The notes: generated from the sequence alone by a model not told the origin. Counted from the stretch's first letter, positions 43,427 through 54,833 are shown. The stretch is DNA of 64,000 nt from Parathielavia appendiculata (GCF_033297405.1 NW_026944228.1:202488-266487), one strand, 5' to 3'. A program made the numbers and translations.

Positions 43427-44478
43427 TTACTGTCCTTCATTTCCTACCGTCGTATCCGCCTGTTCCTGGCTCGCCGCGTTGACCTTCTCCTCTAGCATCT
43501 GAATGTCCGCACTCGTCAGCGTCTTCTTTGACCGCTTAAACCCCTCTTCAAACGGCAGCCGTTCCTGTTCTGTGCAACCGTCAGCAACTCAACCATCCCG
43601 TAGGTGCCTAGCACACAAGTGACAGCGCAGCACGAGGACAGAGAGACAGCACGGTAGGGACTTACCAAACAAAATCCTCACCCACTCTCTCCTGGCTCGT
43701 CCCTCGGCCCCCTCCCCAAAAACAAGCAAGTAAAGACACGTCTCAATGACGCTTGCCTTAATGTCATCCGCCGACATGCTGAACTCCGGTTCCAACGCCT
43801 TCACCGCCGCAATGTGCGCCAGCCGTGCCTTGGCCGCAGTGTCAATCGAGATGGTGCCGTCGTCGTCCCTGTCGCCATCCGGCCCCAGCTGCGGCAACAC
43901 CGTCGCCCACACCTCGGGCGCGAAGTCCTTGTTGTTGTTGTTGTTGGGTGGCGGAGCGTGGATGTCATGTCTGCTGAGGCTGCCGTCGTGCTCGATGACT
44001 GGGAGACAGGGCAGGTCAGATGAGATGCTTGTAGCAGGGAGAAGGCTTGTGTGGCCTGCTTACTGCCGTGCTTGGCGAGATCGTCAAGGTGGAAGGTGAG
44101 CGCATTTCCTGTGGTTGACGTCTGCAGCGCTTTCAGCCCCGCGGGAATGGTCGCGTCCGGAGCGAGATTGATGGCGTCCAGCAGCGCCGTGACCAAGCGA
44201 GGGACGGAGATGTCTTTGCCGTCGCGGGGAAGGTAGCCGTGGTTTGCAAGGGCGTTGAGCATCGGGCAGGGGCTTCGGCCTGGCGGTGTCTGGTCAGGAC
44301 AACAGGATCGATGGGAGTCCAATGACTGGGGTGACTCACGGTCCTCTGCGGAGGGGCTCTGCCAAGGGTAGTCCTCCACCTTCTTGTTCCGGGATGTGAT
44401 GGCATGTACAACTCCCGCCGCTCCTGTGAGAAGACGGGACAAGAATGACTGTACTTTGATCTTGATGCCGGGTGCCAT
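43427..44478 (-). CDS. Haem-thiolate peroxidase (chloroperoxidase family)
   Basis: Four exons, 44478-44340, 44279-44064, 43998-43666 and 43569-43427, give 276 residues with consistent phases and GT..AG borders. The haem-ligand motif is RSPCPMLNALANHGYLPRDG (PCP; Cys near residue 51, the axial thiolate). The acid-base motif is IIEHDGSLSRHD (EHD; Glu and His of the distal side), reconstituted across intron 2. The end ERLPFEEGFKRSKKTLTSAD is typical of the family. These enzymes use H2O2 for halogenation, peroxidation or oxygen insertion (CPO/UPO group). The N-terminus MAPGIKIKVQSFLSRLLTGA is only weakly signal-like, so secretion is uncertain. The frame is open upstream to 44727, but the homology starts after the ATG I chose. 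Confidence 0.92.
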
Positions 44479-45317
44479 GTTGGAGATTGAGGGCAAGACT
44501 GCTGGTAGAGCATTTTGGGTAGTGTGGGACACTTCTATCGTACTGTCTTGCGGATCTTGGGAGAATGTGGTTTGAGTTGGGCCGAGCAGGAGGAACGCTT
44601 CCAGCAAGCTCCTGCCTGGAATACGAGGGAGCAGTGACAATGGGTAGCTACGTTCCCACAACCCAGCAGGAAGTATGAAGGGATCAGGAGATTTGTTCTG
44701 CCCCTTCCATTCAGGGTATATTGTCAAGACTTACAGGAGGTAAGGCGGCGTTTTCCAGAATTACAATTTGACCCACAAGCTTGTTGCGCTCTTCGGCATC
44801 CTTGATGTCCCTATCTTGCGTGGCGCCTCGGTCGAGCCATCTAGCCAAAGAGCGGCAACGCTTGATTCGACCCTGATACTTGTCCCACGTACTGTTAGTG
44901 ATTTGCCACAAACGGGGCAGCCGCCCTGCCCAGAACTCTTGCCGGCCAACCGAGTGCATGGAGGGTTCTCGGCTGCTTCGCAGGCTCTACTTGAACTCAC
45001 TGACAGGATCGTGTCGGGCCGACGGTGATGGGTGACGTCTCACTCTCCTCGCACCCCTCATCCGGCGTGCGGTGGGAATTTGATGGCGTCATGAGAATCA
45101 GTGAGTTTGCTCGGACGAGGTCGGATTGTCTTGGTGGTTTAGGTGTGGCCGCCAGTAGTCAAAATCATCACTTGCATACGCAAGCATGAGATGCAAATTG
45201 TTCATCAAGTCGTTTATCAAGCAGGGAGATATGTCTGTCAGCCGACCTTGGCATGTACTTGTCGGTCCCCATCAGGAATAAAGCTTTCTCTGCCTCTTTC
45301 CCGCCACGTCCTGGCCC
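44479..45317. other. Intergenic, promoter of the peroxidase gene
   Basis: No supported gene. The minus-strand frame that continues upstream of the peroxidase start (to 44727) is probably leader. Confidence 0.4.
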
Positions 45318-45896
45318 TCAAGTCGTTGTGTGCTGTCGTATGCCCGACACCCACTGGCGGAACCAGTCATTGACCTTGAGGCCCGGGGCGCCGGCCATGC
45401 GGCCCCTGTCGAGGAACTCCGACATTGCCCGTGATTTTTCTGCATCGCGAGGGAAAGCGCATCGCAGCGACTGCACGATTTTTCAAAGGTCATCGCGGCC
45501 GCGAGTACGGTATAAAAGGACCGGGTCGATGTGGATCCAGCGGCGAATAGCGAGGATATTCTTGCGCTGAGTGCGCCTTTGGGCCTCGCGATGATGGTAC
45601 ATTTTCCGTCTGGCTCTCCAACCGGCGGCTTGGGCGCTGGTGAGGTGCACGAGCGCATCGTCTTCGATCGCCTGATTCCGGATAGACGTGTATTGTCGGG
45701 GCTGGACAGCGTCGCCCTTCTCGTCCAATACCGGTACCGCGACCTTCTCAAGGGCTTCAGACGGCAGCTTTTCCAGAGGGTTGGGGAACAGGGCGAGCGG
45801 ATTCGGTTTGTCGGGTTTTGGGACGAAATTCGGGACGAGGATCTCTGAGACAGGCGTGTTGTTTTCGATGTCGACGGGGTCTTCAAGTCCATAATC
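45318..45896 (-). pseudogene. Unrecognised 193-codon frame with one internal TGA
   Basis: A minus-strand frame is open from 45896 to a stop at 45320-45318, broken only by TGA at 45485-45483. It reads GLEDPVDIENNTPVSEILVP, NPLEKLPSEALEKVAVPVLD and RRKMYHHREAQRRTQRKNIL. It continues WIHIDPVLLYRTRGRDDL up to the stop, and KIVQSLRCAFPRDAEKSRAM, then APGLKVNDWFRQWVSG after it. Amino-acid composition and the continuity across the stop suggest a former gene in which CGA became TGA. No ATG opens the frame; an in-frame TGA lies directly upstream. I recognise no domain. Two other minus frames over the same stretch are less protein-like. Confidence 0.4.
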
Positions 45897-45995
45897 TCAT
45901 GCGACATGTAGAAGGCTGTCATATCAGTCGAGCCAGTCCCCCCGCTTGGACAGGGTGACATCCCCTCTTCGATGAGCGCGCATTGTCGGGGCTAC

Positions 45996-46058
45996 GTCGT
46001 CTGTCGTTTGTGGTTTGTTGTCGTTTGTTGTCGTTTGTTGTCGTTGTCGTTTGTCGGG
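45996..46058. repeat. Short tandem repeat, TCGTTTGTTG-type units
   Basis: Imperfect units of about 10 bp (TCGTTTGTTG twice exactly at 46021-46040) flanked by shorter TGTCGTTTG variants. It lies between the decayed frame and the Zn2Cys6 gene. Confidence 0.8.
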
Positions 46059-46464
46059 TCGAAAATTGGGTCGCAGGCGTAGTCGGGCGGGTCGCAATTC
46101 AGTGGAACGGTAATTACGGTCGAAGCATTCTTTCATCCTTATCCGTATTCTGTAATCCGTTCTCCGCGCACCTCTGCGAGATAAGGCTCGCTTAATCTCC
46201 ACTGGGGCGTGCCTTATCTTGCGCTGCCAGGGTATCTTCCACCATTGAAAATGCCATTATCTAAAACCAGAGGGTCGAGCTGCCAACATGAGGACGGTTC
46301 ATGATGTTAGTCTCGAAAGCATCGATTGCTGCTCGAGATTTGTCGGAAAGGTACATTCGTATCGTGCGTGCTCTTCGCGGGCCATGATCACGATCCATCT
46401 TTCTAGGAGGCACTACTCGTTAGTAGCAACGTGACATGCGCAGATCCCGCTGACGGACCGGTCC

Positions 46465-48120
46465 ATGCCAGCCACACGATCGAGACAAGGATGCGAGGAG
46501 TGCCGGAGGCGGAGACGGAAGTGTGATGAGCAGAAGCCCGGCTGTGGTCAATGTTCTGCCTTCAACAGGACGTGCAGATACACCCTAAGGCTGGTATGGG
46601 GCGCCAGTGGCCGCAATGGCTCCGTACGCAAATCCTCGGCTGGTTGCCAGCCTCTGTTTCGTGGAAGCCAAGGCCGTCACGCAGCAGGTAGAGCACCAGC
46701 GACGTCTGTTCCGTATCGTAACCCGGACTGACCTGGCTCAGATCTAGACGAAGGGACCTTGGTTCAGCAGGACAGGGCGCTGCCGGAGATGCCCACCACT
46801 GAGCTAGCTTCCTCCCTCCCACGGCGTCTCCCAAACGGCATCCCGCTCTCGCCGACATACCGAAGGCTTCTGAGCTACTTCACGGGAGACATTCTTGCCT
46901 CCCTCTCCTGTCATCCCTCAATACACCAAGACCTCCGCCAGGGCTTAGTCCCTGTTACCCTCGAGTCGCCTCAGCTGATGTCAGCCTGCCTTGCATTGTC
47001 AGCCGCGGGGTTTCTGTCTCGCGGAGTCCTCTCAGTGGATGGCGTCGAGATATCTAAAATCCTCGGGCATCTACAGTCGTCCGGTTTGCCGCTCTTGAGG
47101 AGCGCCTTGGAGACTGGCCAGATGAGCGAGACGTTGCTGGCAACCTGTCTTATCTGGTGTCTCACGGATGTCTTCACCTATCGCCAGGGCACATCATCGT
47201 GGCGCATTCATCTACAGGGAGTTAGAGCGCTCCTAGATGGTGATATGGCTCGCCGCCGTTCTACAGCCTCATCATCAAGCGCTCTACGGTCAGCCATGAA
47301 GCACCTCCATCAGCTCTATCTCTCTCTGCAAACCCTGCCATATATTCCCCCTTCAGAAATTTCCGAGCTCACACCATCGGGACATGCACCAACGGAGACG
47401 ACGCGAAAGGTGAATCTCGAGCCCGCACCAAGCCCGGCTATTGATGGATTTCTGGGCTACAGCGACGAGCTGTTGGAGGTCCTTCACCAGATCGATCAAC
47501 TGTCGCGACTGAGCTCCGACGGTGCGACACAGCCATCCTTCGAGGCGGACGTTCTCCTCGGAAAAATCAAGGCCATGATCAGCCGCGACTCCAAAAGTCC
47601 GCCGGCCATAGCTATCGGCTCACCCTTGTCGCCCGAGTACGGCCGCGAGTTCACGCTCTGCCACCAGGTCTTCCAGCAAGCCACACTGATCCACGTGTAC
47701 AGGCGGCTGTACCACCTTCCATCTGGATCGCGGCCCATCCAGTACGCGGTTTGCGCCATGCAGGACATGCTCAGCAGCATGAGCCAGGGTCAGCCATGCC
47801 ACACCTGGGTCGCCATGGCGATGCCGCTCTTCACGCTCGGCTGCGAGGCCTTCACCGAGGAGCAGCAGGGCTTTGCGCTGGACAAGGTCGACAAACTGGA
47901 GGAGTGTATCCGCTCGCTCCATGTCAGGATCATCCGCCAGGCACTGCAGGATATATGGAGAGTAAGGGCGAGCCTGGGCGACTGTAGCGGCGAGCTGTGC
48001 GCAAGCCAACTGCTGGGTATGTGTCTTGTTCCTACAACCTTGACGTCTAAGTTTCTAGTAGGCATAAATTGACGGTGCTGCGGTGCAGAGAAGTTGGACT
48101 ACAACATAATTCTGTTCTGA
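46465..48120 (+). CDS. Zn2Cys6 transcription factor with Fungal_trans_2 domain
   Basis: Three exons, 46465-46687, 46742-48016 and 48089-48120, encode 509 residues. The binuclear zinc cluster stands at the N-terminus (TRSRQGCEECRRRRRKCDEQ, then KPGCGQCSAFNRTCRY), with all six cysteines present. Intron 1 is 54 nt (GTAGAG..CTGAC..CTCAG) and removes a TGA at 46729-46731, which otherwise breaks the frame. The middle and C-terminal region matches the fungal-specific factor domain 2 pattern: HPSIHQDLRQGLVPVTLESP, LATCLIWCLTDVF and LFTLGCEAFTEEQQGFALDK. The third exon supplies the typical ending EKLDYNIILF. It is a nuclear DNA-binding regulator and a candidate controller of the adjacent ureohydrolase/MATE/MFS genes; that link is inferred from position only. 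Confidence 0.9.
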
Positions 48121-48411
48121 TCTTTCAGACCTATTACGAAATTGAATGACCACTTATGATACCATACGCGGTTTGAGGAGCCCTCAATTCTTCTGTCTTT
48201 GCCTCTTTTCTCTTCTGTCTTAATTGCAATGGCAGGAGTTTGTTAGGAAAGGAGATGATCAGGGTGTTAGTGAGCGGATCAACTTGGAATGACAGTTATA
48301 AATATGGGGCGGTGTATTCTTCTAGCTCGTGAAGTTCATTTCAAACCTTTCAATCCCCCTGAAACGCCCTGTTCATGCTCATCTGTCGAGTCCCAGTTCA
48401 CCACTCAAAAA

Positions 48412-49947
48412 TCAAAGATCATCCGCCTCATTGTTTTCAATCATCTTGCTCAAGGGGCCCTTCTTCACCATGATGCTCATGACCTCATAGAGCACATCGG
48501 CCGCAGCCATGGTCGTGTGCTCGGCGTTCGTGTCATACGCGGGCTGTTTCACGTTGTCTCCTCATTAGTACGAATCTTGGAGGAATCGAGTGTCGTCGAG
48601 CAAGGAGAAACTTACAGCGACCTCGACAATGTCGGCTGCGATCAAGTTGAGGTCCTCCAGCCCGCGAAGGATGGTTCGAAGCTCCCTCGTCGACCAGCCT
48701 CCTGTCTCGGGCGTGCCGGTGGCCGGGGCAAATGCCGGGTCCAGCGTGTCAATGTCGATGGAGAGGTAGACGGGCCTCTTGGTGCCAACGCGGTCGAGGA
48801 TCCTCTTGATGATGCCGTCGGTGCCAATCGTGTCGATCTCGCGGGCCTCAACAATCTCAAAGCCGCAGTAGCCGTCGTTGTCGTAGTCGCTGGGCCCGCT
48901 GAGAGTGGTGCGGATTCCGGCGTGGATGTTGGTGTCGTTGGCGAGCAGACCCTCCATGGCGGCGTGGTAGAAGTAGGTGCCATGGTTGATTGCGGCGACG
49001 TCGGAGGGAGATCCGCCAAAGACCTTGGGTTTCCCTGAGATTGGCGGCGTCCGTCAGGAAAGGCTCAGCTTCATTTCGGAGGCAGATACGGGCTTACATG
49101 TGTCCAGGTGGCTGTCAAAATGAATGACTGAGACGGGGCCGTAGGCACGGTTGATGGACCGCAGCAGGGGCAGGGTGATGGTATGGTCTCCGCCCAGCGT
49201 GATGACGCGAGGCAGCGTCTTGCCCTTGATTGCCGGGCCCCTCTTGTCGGCATCTGTCGCAGGCGGGCGCGAGAGGATATGGAAATGACCTTCCTCAATC
49301 TGCTTCAGAGCCCAAGTGTTGTCGTACCTTCGTCTGTGTCAGTCCTAGAGATGTCTGCGAGGGCGAAGTGGCTTGAGTAGGCTGAGTCAGGGCCTTACGA
49401 GGTAACGGGGATGTCACCGCAGTCGAGCACAGTGGCCCAGCTGTTGAAGGGGTTGGTCTTCAGGGGAACATTGTATCCTCCACTAGCCCCGTGGTTAGCA
49501 ACCCATTGAGTGATGCTTGCTCAGGAACAACAAAGGTGAGACATACTAAAGATTCAGACGACGAGAGCCTTGTCGAATCCCGGAGGGACCGAATCTAGCA
49601 CCAGGCCGATACGATGTCCCTGTGTCGAAAGGGGCACCGATGAAAGCAATGTCGTAGATGGCGTCGGGGTTTTGAAGGCAAGGCTGGTAGGGCAGACGGC
49701 CAAAGGTAGAGATACCGGAGAAGACCGAGTCGGCCTGCCTCAGCGTGTAAGTGACGGGGTACCTGGTACCAGGGCGAGTTCCTCTGGGAGCCTGACATAC
49801 CTGTGTACCACCATCACCGGGAAGTGTGTTATACCACAGAGACTTGTGGGGTCCAGCAATGCTCTTCTGAGACTGCCCATGGCCGGCGTGGGCGGTAGCA
49901 ATGGCTGCCCAACTGAGGGCCAAGAGTACCGATTCGGAATGCATCAT
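48412..49947 (-). CDS. Secreted agmatinase-type ureohydrolase (arginase family)
   Basis: Five exons: 49947-49547, 49482-49399, 49327-49098, 49034-48616 and 48543-48412, 421 residues, all phases consistent. A signal peptide (MMHSESVLLALSWAAIATAH) suggests an extracellular or vacuolar enzyme. The catalytic core is complete: FIGAPFDTGTSYRPGARFGP, the metal-binding GGDHT, DSHLDTW (DxHxD) formed across intron 3, and SIDIDTLDPAFAPATGTPE. GGWSTRELRTILRGLEDLNL and VAPAYDTNAEHTTMAAADV follow. The family hydrolyses guanidino compounds (agmatine, guanidinobutyrate and the like) to urea and an amine using two Mn2+. The exact substrate cannot be told. It is convergent with the Zn2Cys6 gene (291 bp apart) and divergent from the MATE gene. 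Confidence 0.93.
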
Positions 49948-50797
49948 TGATCTTTCTTTTCCCCTTGTAAATTATTCGGTCCAGCGAACAACAATAATGG
50001 AACTCAGAGCATACTGGCTTGCACTGCAAGCAAGGACCTAATATACCTTACCTTCAACAGACGGAAGGATCCCTCACTCCAGAGATCGTTTCCCCTCCTG
50101 CCGATCGCCAGTATGCAAACCCATCATCACCATCGTCATCTGGTGTTCTCAAGCGCGTACTTCACCATAATCAGTCTAGCATTCCCCACGTTTCCATGCT
50201 TTGCCGGAACCCAGACACTCCCCCCCACCTCCTCTTGCATTATCAAGAGGCGGGTACTTTGCCAGATTGCGTTAGTGCAGAATTTGTCGTTTTGTGCAGG
50301 TGACATCCAGAACGCGTGGGCGATTGCCGATATCTGGGGTTTGGTGGCTACATTTCCTAGAAAAGCATGATAGGCGCCGGTGGGCTGTTGCCAAAGGTAT
50401 CAGGGCGTCGCGATTCCGCGGACCCGTGGATGGCCGATATTGGGCCGATGATGATTTGACTCTTCGTTGATGGGCTCCGATCCGGGGCGGGGACGGTCGG
50501 CTATCGCGGAGTGCGCATCGAAAGGTCCGATAACGTCCACTGCGAGTGTCTGTGGATTCCCTGCAGAATTCCCCATCAGAAAAGAGAAGGGGAAACACGT
50601 CGTGGATGAATGCATGAAGGGCCACGGTTGGGCGACAACCGGCAACGAATACACCATGGTTCGCAATCCCGCCCATAAAAGCCAATTCGGCTGTTTTGGG
50701 TCTTGTCGACCCTCGACAGGACGGCCGAGTATCGTTCGAATCAAAGTCATCGACACCGCGCGACATCACCGGGCTTTCGAGTCTTTCCAAACGCAAA
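49948..50797. promoter_or_regulatory. Shared divergent promoter, ureohydrolase and MATE genes
   Basis: 850 bp between two divergent start codons with no supported gene. Frames inside it (50019-50303, 50272-50973 minus) are shadows or leader. CGG triplets, the half-sites bound by Zn2Cys6 proteins, occur, but I could not define a conserved pair. Confidence 0.45.
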
Positions 50798-52297
50798 ATG
50801 AACAAGCTCCGAGCCAGGGACAGCAACCTCCCACTTCCTGATCCCGAGCAGTATGCCGACGAAACCTCACCTCTGCTCTCTTCGCACCCGGCTCGCCGAC
50901 CGGTTGCTCGCTCCGAACACGTCGAATGGCTCGCCGAGATGTGGTTTCTGACCAAAGCCTCCATCCCCGTCATCCTGGCCTACATGCTTCAGAACAGTCT
51001 GCAAACCGTATCCGTCCTTGTCGTCGGGCGGCTGTCCTCGGAAGCCCTGGCCGTCGCCGCCTTCTCATACATGTTCGCCATGGCAACCGCATGGCTGATT
51101 GCTCTCGGCGGGACAAGCGCGCTCGACACGTTGGCGTCAAGCAGCTTCACGGCATCCAAAGACAAGGGGAGCCTGGGAGTCCTCCTGCAGCGGGGACTCT
51201 TCGTCTTGACGGCTTTCTACGCCGTCGTGGTGGTCATCTGGTGCTTCTCGGAGCATCTTTTTAGGGCTCTGGGTCAGCCCGAGTCCATCTGCATCCAAAG
51301 CGCCCGGTTCCTCCAGTTCCTGGCCCCTGGCGGTCTCGGATACGTCTGGTTCGAGTGCATGAAGAAGTTCTTGCAGGCTCAGGGCATCTATCGACCGGGG
51401 ACCTACGCACTCCTCATCACCTCACCGCTCAACGCTGTGCTCAACTACCTGTTCATTCACACCTTCGGCTTCGGCATCTACGGCGCTCCCGTGGCCACGG
51501 GCATCTCTTACTGGCTTTCCTTCCTACTCCTGGTTGCCTACGCCGCCTTAATCCAGGGCAAGGAGTGTTGGAGCGGACTTCAACCACGAAGAGCCCTGTC
51601 GAATCCGTGGCCGTTCGCCAAGCTCGCCTTCCTGGGCGTCGTCCATGTCGGCACCGAGTGGTGGGCGTTTGAGATCGTCGCGCTCGCTGCCGGCCGGCTT
51701 GGGACGCTCCCCCTCGCCGCCCAATCAGTTGTCATGACGGCGGATCAGATCATCAACACCATCCCGTTCGGTCTCGGCGTCGCAGAGTCGGCGCGGCTGG
51801 GGAATCTGCTCGGGGCAAAGAGTCCCAAGGCAGCGAGACGCTCTGCGCACTGCGCAGCCATCCTCTCGGTCCTCTTTGGTTCGATTATTCTCACAGTCCT
51901 GTTCGCTACGAGAAGTGTTATCGGAGGCCTCTTCAACAGCGACGAGCGTGTTATTGCCCTCGTTGCTGACATCATCCCCTACGTGGCCTTGTTTCAAATT
52001 GCGGATGGGCTCAACGGCAGCTGCGGCGGAGCGTTGAGGGGGATGGGCCGCCAGTGGGTAGGGGCGCTTGTGAACTCAGTGTCTTACTACGGGGGCGCTC
52101 TTCCTGGCGGTATCTACCTTGCTTTCAATGGCTGGGGTCTGGCAGGTCTGTGGATGGGACAGTGTGTTGCTCTTTCGCTCGTGGGCATCCTGGAATGGGT
52201 TATCGTCGGCTTGAGCAACTGGGACAATGAGGTACAAAGGGCCGTAGACCGACTGGACGATGACAACCACGACCCAAGCGTTGTCTCTTGTCATTAG
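50798..52297 (+). CDS. MATE-family multidrug/toxin transporter
   Basis: Single exon, 499 residues from ATG 50798 (MNKLRARDSNLPLPDPEQYA). The frame is open 34 codons further up but only from a TTG. An acidic N-terminus with the fungal hallmark DETSPLLSS is followed by about twelve hydrophobic segments. Recognisable MATE stretches include SIPVILAYMLQNSLQTVSVL, VVGRLSSEALAVAAFSYMFA and GTSALDTLASSSFTA (TALDT region, here SALDTL). LITSPLNAVLNYLFIHTFGF and AAQSVVMTADQIINTIPFGL come later. The family exchanges cations or drugs for H+ or Na+ at the plasma or vacuolar membrane. Next to a ureohydrolase it could move guanidino or amine compounds, by inference only. Confidence 0.93.
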   Translation: MNKLRARDSNLPLPDPEQYADETSPLLSSHPARRPVARSEHVEWLAEMWFLTKASIPVILAYMLQNSLQTVSVLVVGRLSSEALAVAAFSYMFAMATAWLIALGGTSALDTLASSSFTASKDKGSLGVLLQRGLFVLTAFYAVVVVIWCFSEHLFRALGQPESICIQSARFLQFLAPGGLGYVWFECMKKFLQAQGIYRPGTYALLITSPLNAVLNYLFIHTFGFGIYGAPVATGISYWLSFLLLVAYAALIQGKECWSGLQPRRALSNPWPFAKLAFLGVVHVGTEWWAFEIVALAAGRLGTLPLAAQSVVMTADQIINTIPFGLGVAESARLGNLLGAKSPKAARRSAHCAAILSVLFGSIILTVLFATRSVIGGLFNSDERVIALVADIIPYVALFQIADGLNGSCGGALRGMGRQWVGALVNSVSYYGGALPGGIYLAFNGWGLAGLWMGQCVALSLVGILEWVIVGLSNWDNEVQRAVDRLDDDNHDPSVVSCH

Positions 52298-53014
52298 ATC
52301 ATCTAAGGCGAAAGATACACATGTTTACATTTTAGCCTACCTTTTACGTGGTGCTTCCTTGAGATGGCGGTCGTTGTGAGAGACTCACATTCTCTTATTG
52401 TTGTTGAGTCTTCCGTAAGGCAGATGCAGAACAGATTGGCTGCACCATGCACTGCCGTTCTTGTTGATGCATATCAAGCGTGGGGAGAGGAGGCGGCCTG
52501 CATGGAACCCACACCACGCTGACAGGCTATTTGCCAGGAATCTAGAAGGGGTTATTAACAAATGTGCCCTGGACCCGGCCCCCGTTATCCAGTGCGGAAG
52601 AGTGGACTCAGCTGAGATCTCCCCACGACCTGGGAATCGGGCCTAGCCAACCATAGTCTATCCATGAAGATAAGAGAATCGAAGTCGAGACATGTATGAT
52701 AAGGCGCGTGTTGCTCCTTTCTTGGAAAGGTTGTCACCGGCAGAACGCCCAGAGCAGAGATAAGACGTCGCAGACCAACATGATAAGCCCAACAGTTGAT
52801 CACAACAGCAGTATGGGCAAGGGAGTCGACTTTACGTACCCCAACTGATGCCAGGGACTTCTATCCACCTATATACGTCTGTTGATGCCGGCCGTGATGG
52901 ACCGTCATGTATCTTCTGAGTCGACAGTTCACTCACTGAACATAACGAGACAAATTGAGTTCCCCGACTCGACAAGGTCTGAAAAGCTCCGTGCTTCAAA
53001 CCTTGGTCGACAAC
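52298..53014. other. Intergenic between MATE and MFS genes
   Basis: No supported gene in 0.7 kb. The frame continues upstream of the MFS start only from a TTG at 52955. Confidence 0.45.
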
Positions 53015-54833
53015 ATGGCCAATGCCGAAAAGGAAGACAAGCCCTTCGGCCTTACATCACCATTTGGGCTAGTATCCAACGGCACCGTCGGTCAGGTAAC
53101 AGACGAGTTTGTCTTGACCAAAGATGGCCTCCGTCTGTTCCCGCAGCCCGTCCTCGGCGACGACCTCGACCCCCTGAACTGGTCGTCGGTGGAGAAGCAC
53201 ACCATCCTGGCAATTGTCATGTCTCTGTAAGCTGCTCGAATCTCCTCTGACCAAGACGTGCCTTCACATTAACCAGCCCCTTGACAGGTACTTCATGTTC
53301 ACTTACATCACAACAACCACGGTTCCGTCTTTTCCAGACCTCCAGGACAAGTACTCGGCCAGTCTGGAGCAAGTCAACTGGACCGTTGCCATCCCTGCTC
53401 TCGGCCTTTCCCTAGGCCCGTTGCTGTGGGCGTCTCCCGCAGATATCATCGGCCGCCGTCCCATTCTCATTCTCGGCACCATCATGGCACTGGTTTCGAC
53501 GGTCGGGGCCGCACTGGCCCCGAGTTACTCTGGCTACATGGCCGCGCGATTCTTCCAAGGCCTCGGTGTCAGCCCTGCGTCCAATGTCGGCTTGGCCATC
53601 ATCAACGACATCTTCTTTGAGCACGAGCGCGGCCAGAAGCTGGGACTCTGGGTGCTGGCCATCGACCAGGGCCTCTTGTTTGGCCCACTGATTGGCGGCT
53701 TCGTCAACATTGCCGGCTACCAATGGATCCAATGGGTCACTGCTATTTTATTCGGCCTCATCCTCCTCGCCCAACTGTTCTTTCTCCCAGAGACACTCTA
53801 CCCACGTCGGCTCATGCTCGAAGAGTCACAAAGAGTCGGCATCATGCCTGTCCAACCAGGCGACGACGAAAAGACCCGGATGGCGAATGGCTCCCCAACG
53901 AACATGGATGTGCGAAGAACCAAGAGGTTGCCGTTCGCCAGTGTCTCGCCACTTCCGGGCATTAAGCACCCGAAACTATACGACCCTCTCATCCGGTTCA
54001 TCAAGACATTCAAGTACACTGTGGTCTCCGTCTCCCTCATAACTTACTGCTTCGGCTGGTATTGGTGGGTTCTTTCCGTGGTGACGTTGGTGCCCGTCGC
54101 ATACTCGACGTATGATGTGCACATTCAGGGGTAAGTGTTTATTACTTGACCTTCCCGTCACGGTGCTACAGCTTTCTCGGGTGCAATTTAAGTTAACTCC
54201 CTGGTCCCCCAGGCTTCTGTATCTTGGCTTGATCGTCGGTACCTTGATTTCGGAGGTCTTGTGCTCCGGCAGTCTGAGCGACTGGCTCGTGGTCAAGCTG
54301 GCCAAGTCCAACAACAACCAGAAGACACCAGAGATGCGTCTGTGGCTGGCCTATCCCGCCATTATCTTGACGGCTGTTGGTCTGATTATTTGGGGCATCA
54401 GCGTGGATTATGGCTACCACTGGATGGTGGGACAAGTTGCCTTTGCTCTTTGTGAGTTGCCCCGTACCTTGCTCCTCGTCAATGTTAACGTTAAGCTGAT
54501 TGTGTCTGCCATAAAGTTGGGGCCGGTATCCAGATGGGAAACACTGCCATCTGCTCGTACGTTGTGGATGCCTACCCGATGCAGAGCATGTCCACCATGA
54601 CATTCTATGCTGTCATGCTAAATATGTCTGCCTTTGTCGACCCATTCTTGATTGTGCCATGGGTGGGGAACGTCGGATTTACCTGGACATTTGCTGGTCA
54701 TGCCATGATCACTGTTTTCTTCTGTATTCCGGCTCTGGCGGCTTTGCACAAGTTTGGGCCGGCATTGCGTGAGATGTCGGGGGCCCCGACGTGGGTAAAT
54801 CCCGAATTCGAACAGGCTGCTGCAGCGAGCTGA
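53015..54833 (+). CDS. MFS transporter, DHA1-like family
   Basis: Four exons, 53015-53226, 53288-54130, 54213-54451 and 54517-54833, encode 536 residues. Borders are GTAAGC/ACAG, GTAAGT/CCCAG and GTGAGT/AAAG. The family marker DDLDPLNWSSVEKH precedes TM1. Then come SLEQVNWTVAIPALGLSLGP, ADIIGRRPILILG (motif A), ARFFQGLGVSPASNVGLAII and GPLIGGFVNIAGYQWIQWVT. A cytosolic central loop (about 40 residues) follows TM6, and the last TMs are in exon 4 (VPWVGNVGFTWTFAGHAMIT). The protein is related to the MFS at 34.4 kb but distinct in loop and exon structure. It ends the 46-55 kb group of regulator, enzyme and transporters, all of them apparently intact. Confidence 0.92.

Noticed and set aside
46729..46731. 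TGA in the Zn2Cys6 frame taken as a disabling mutation
   Set aside because: A canonical 54-nt intron with a branch point spans it and keeps phase, so the gene is probably intact.
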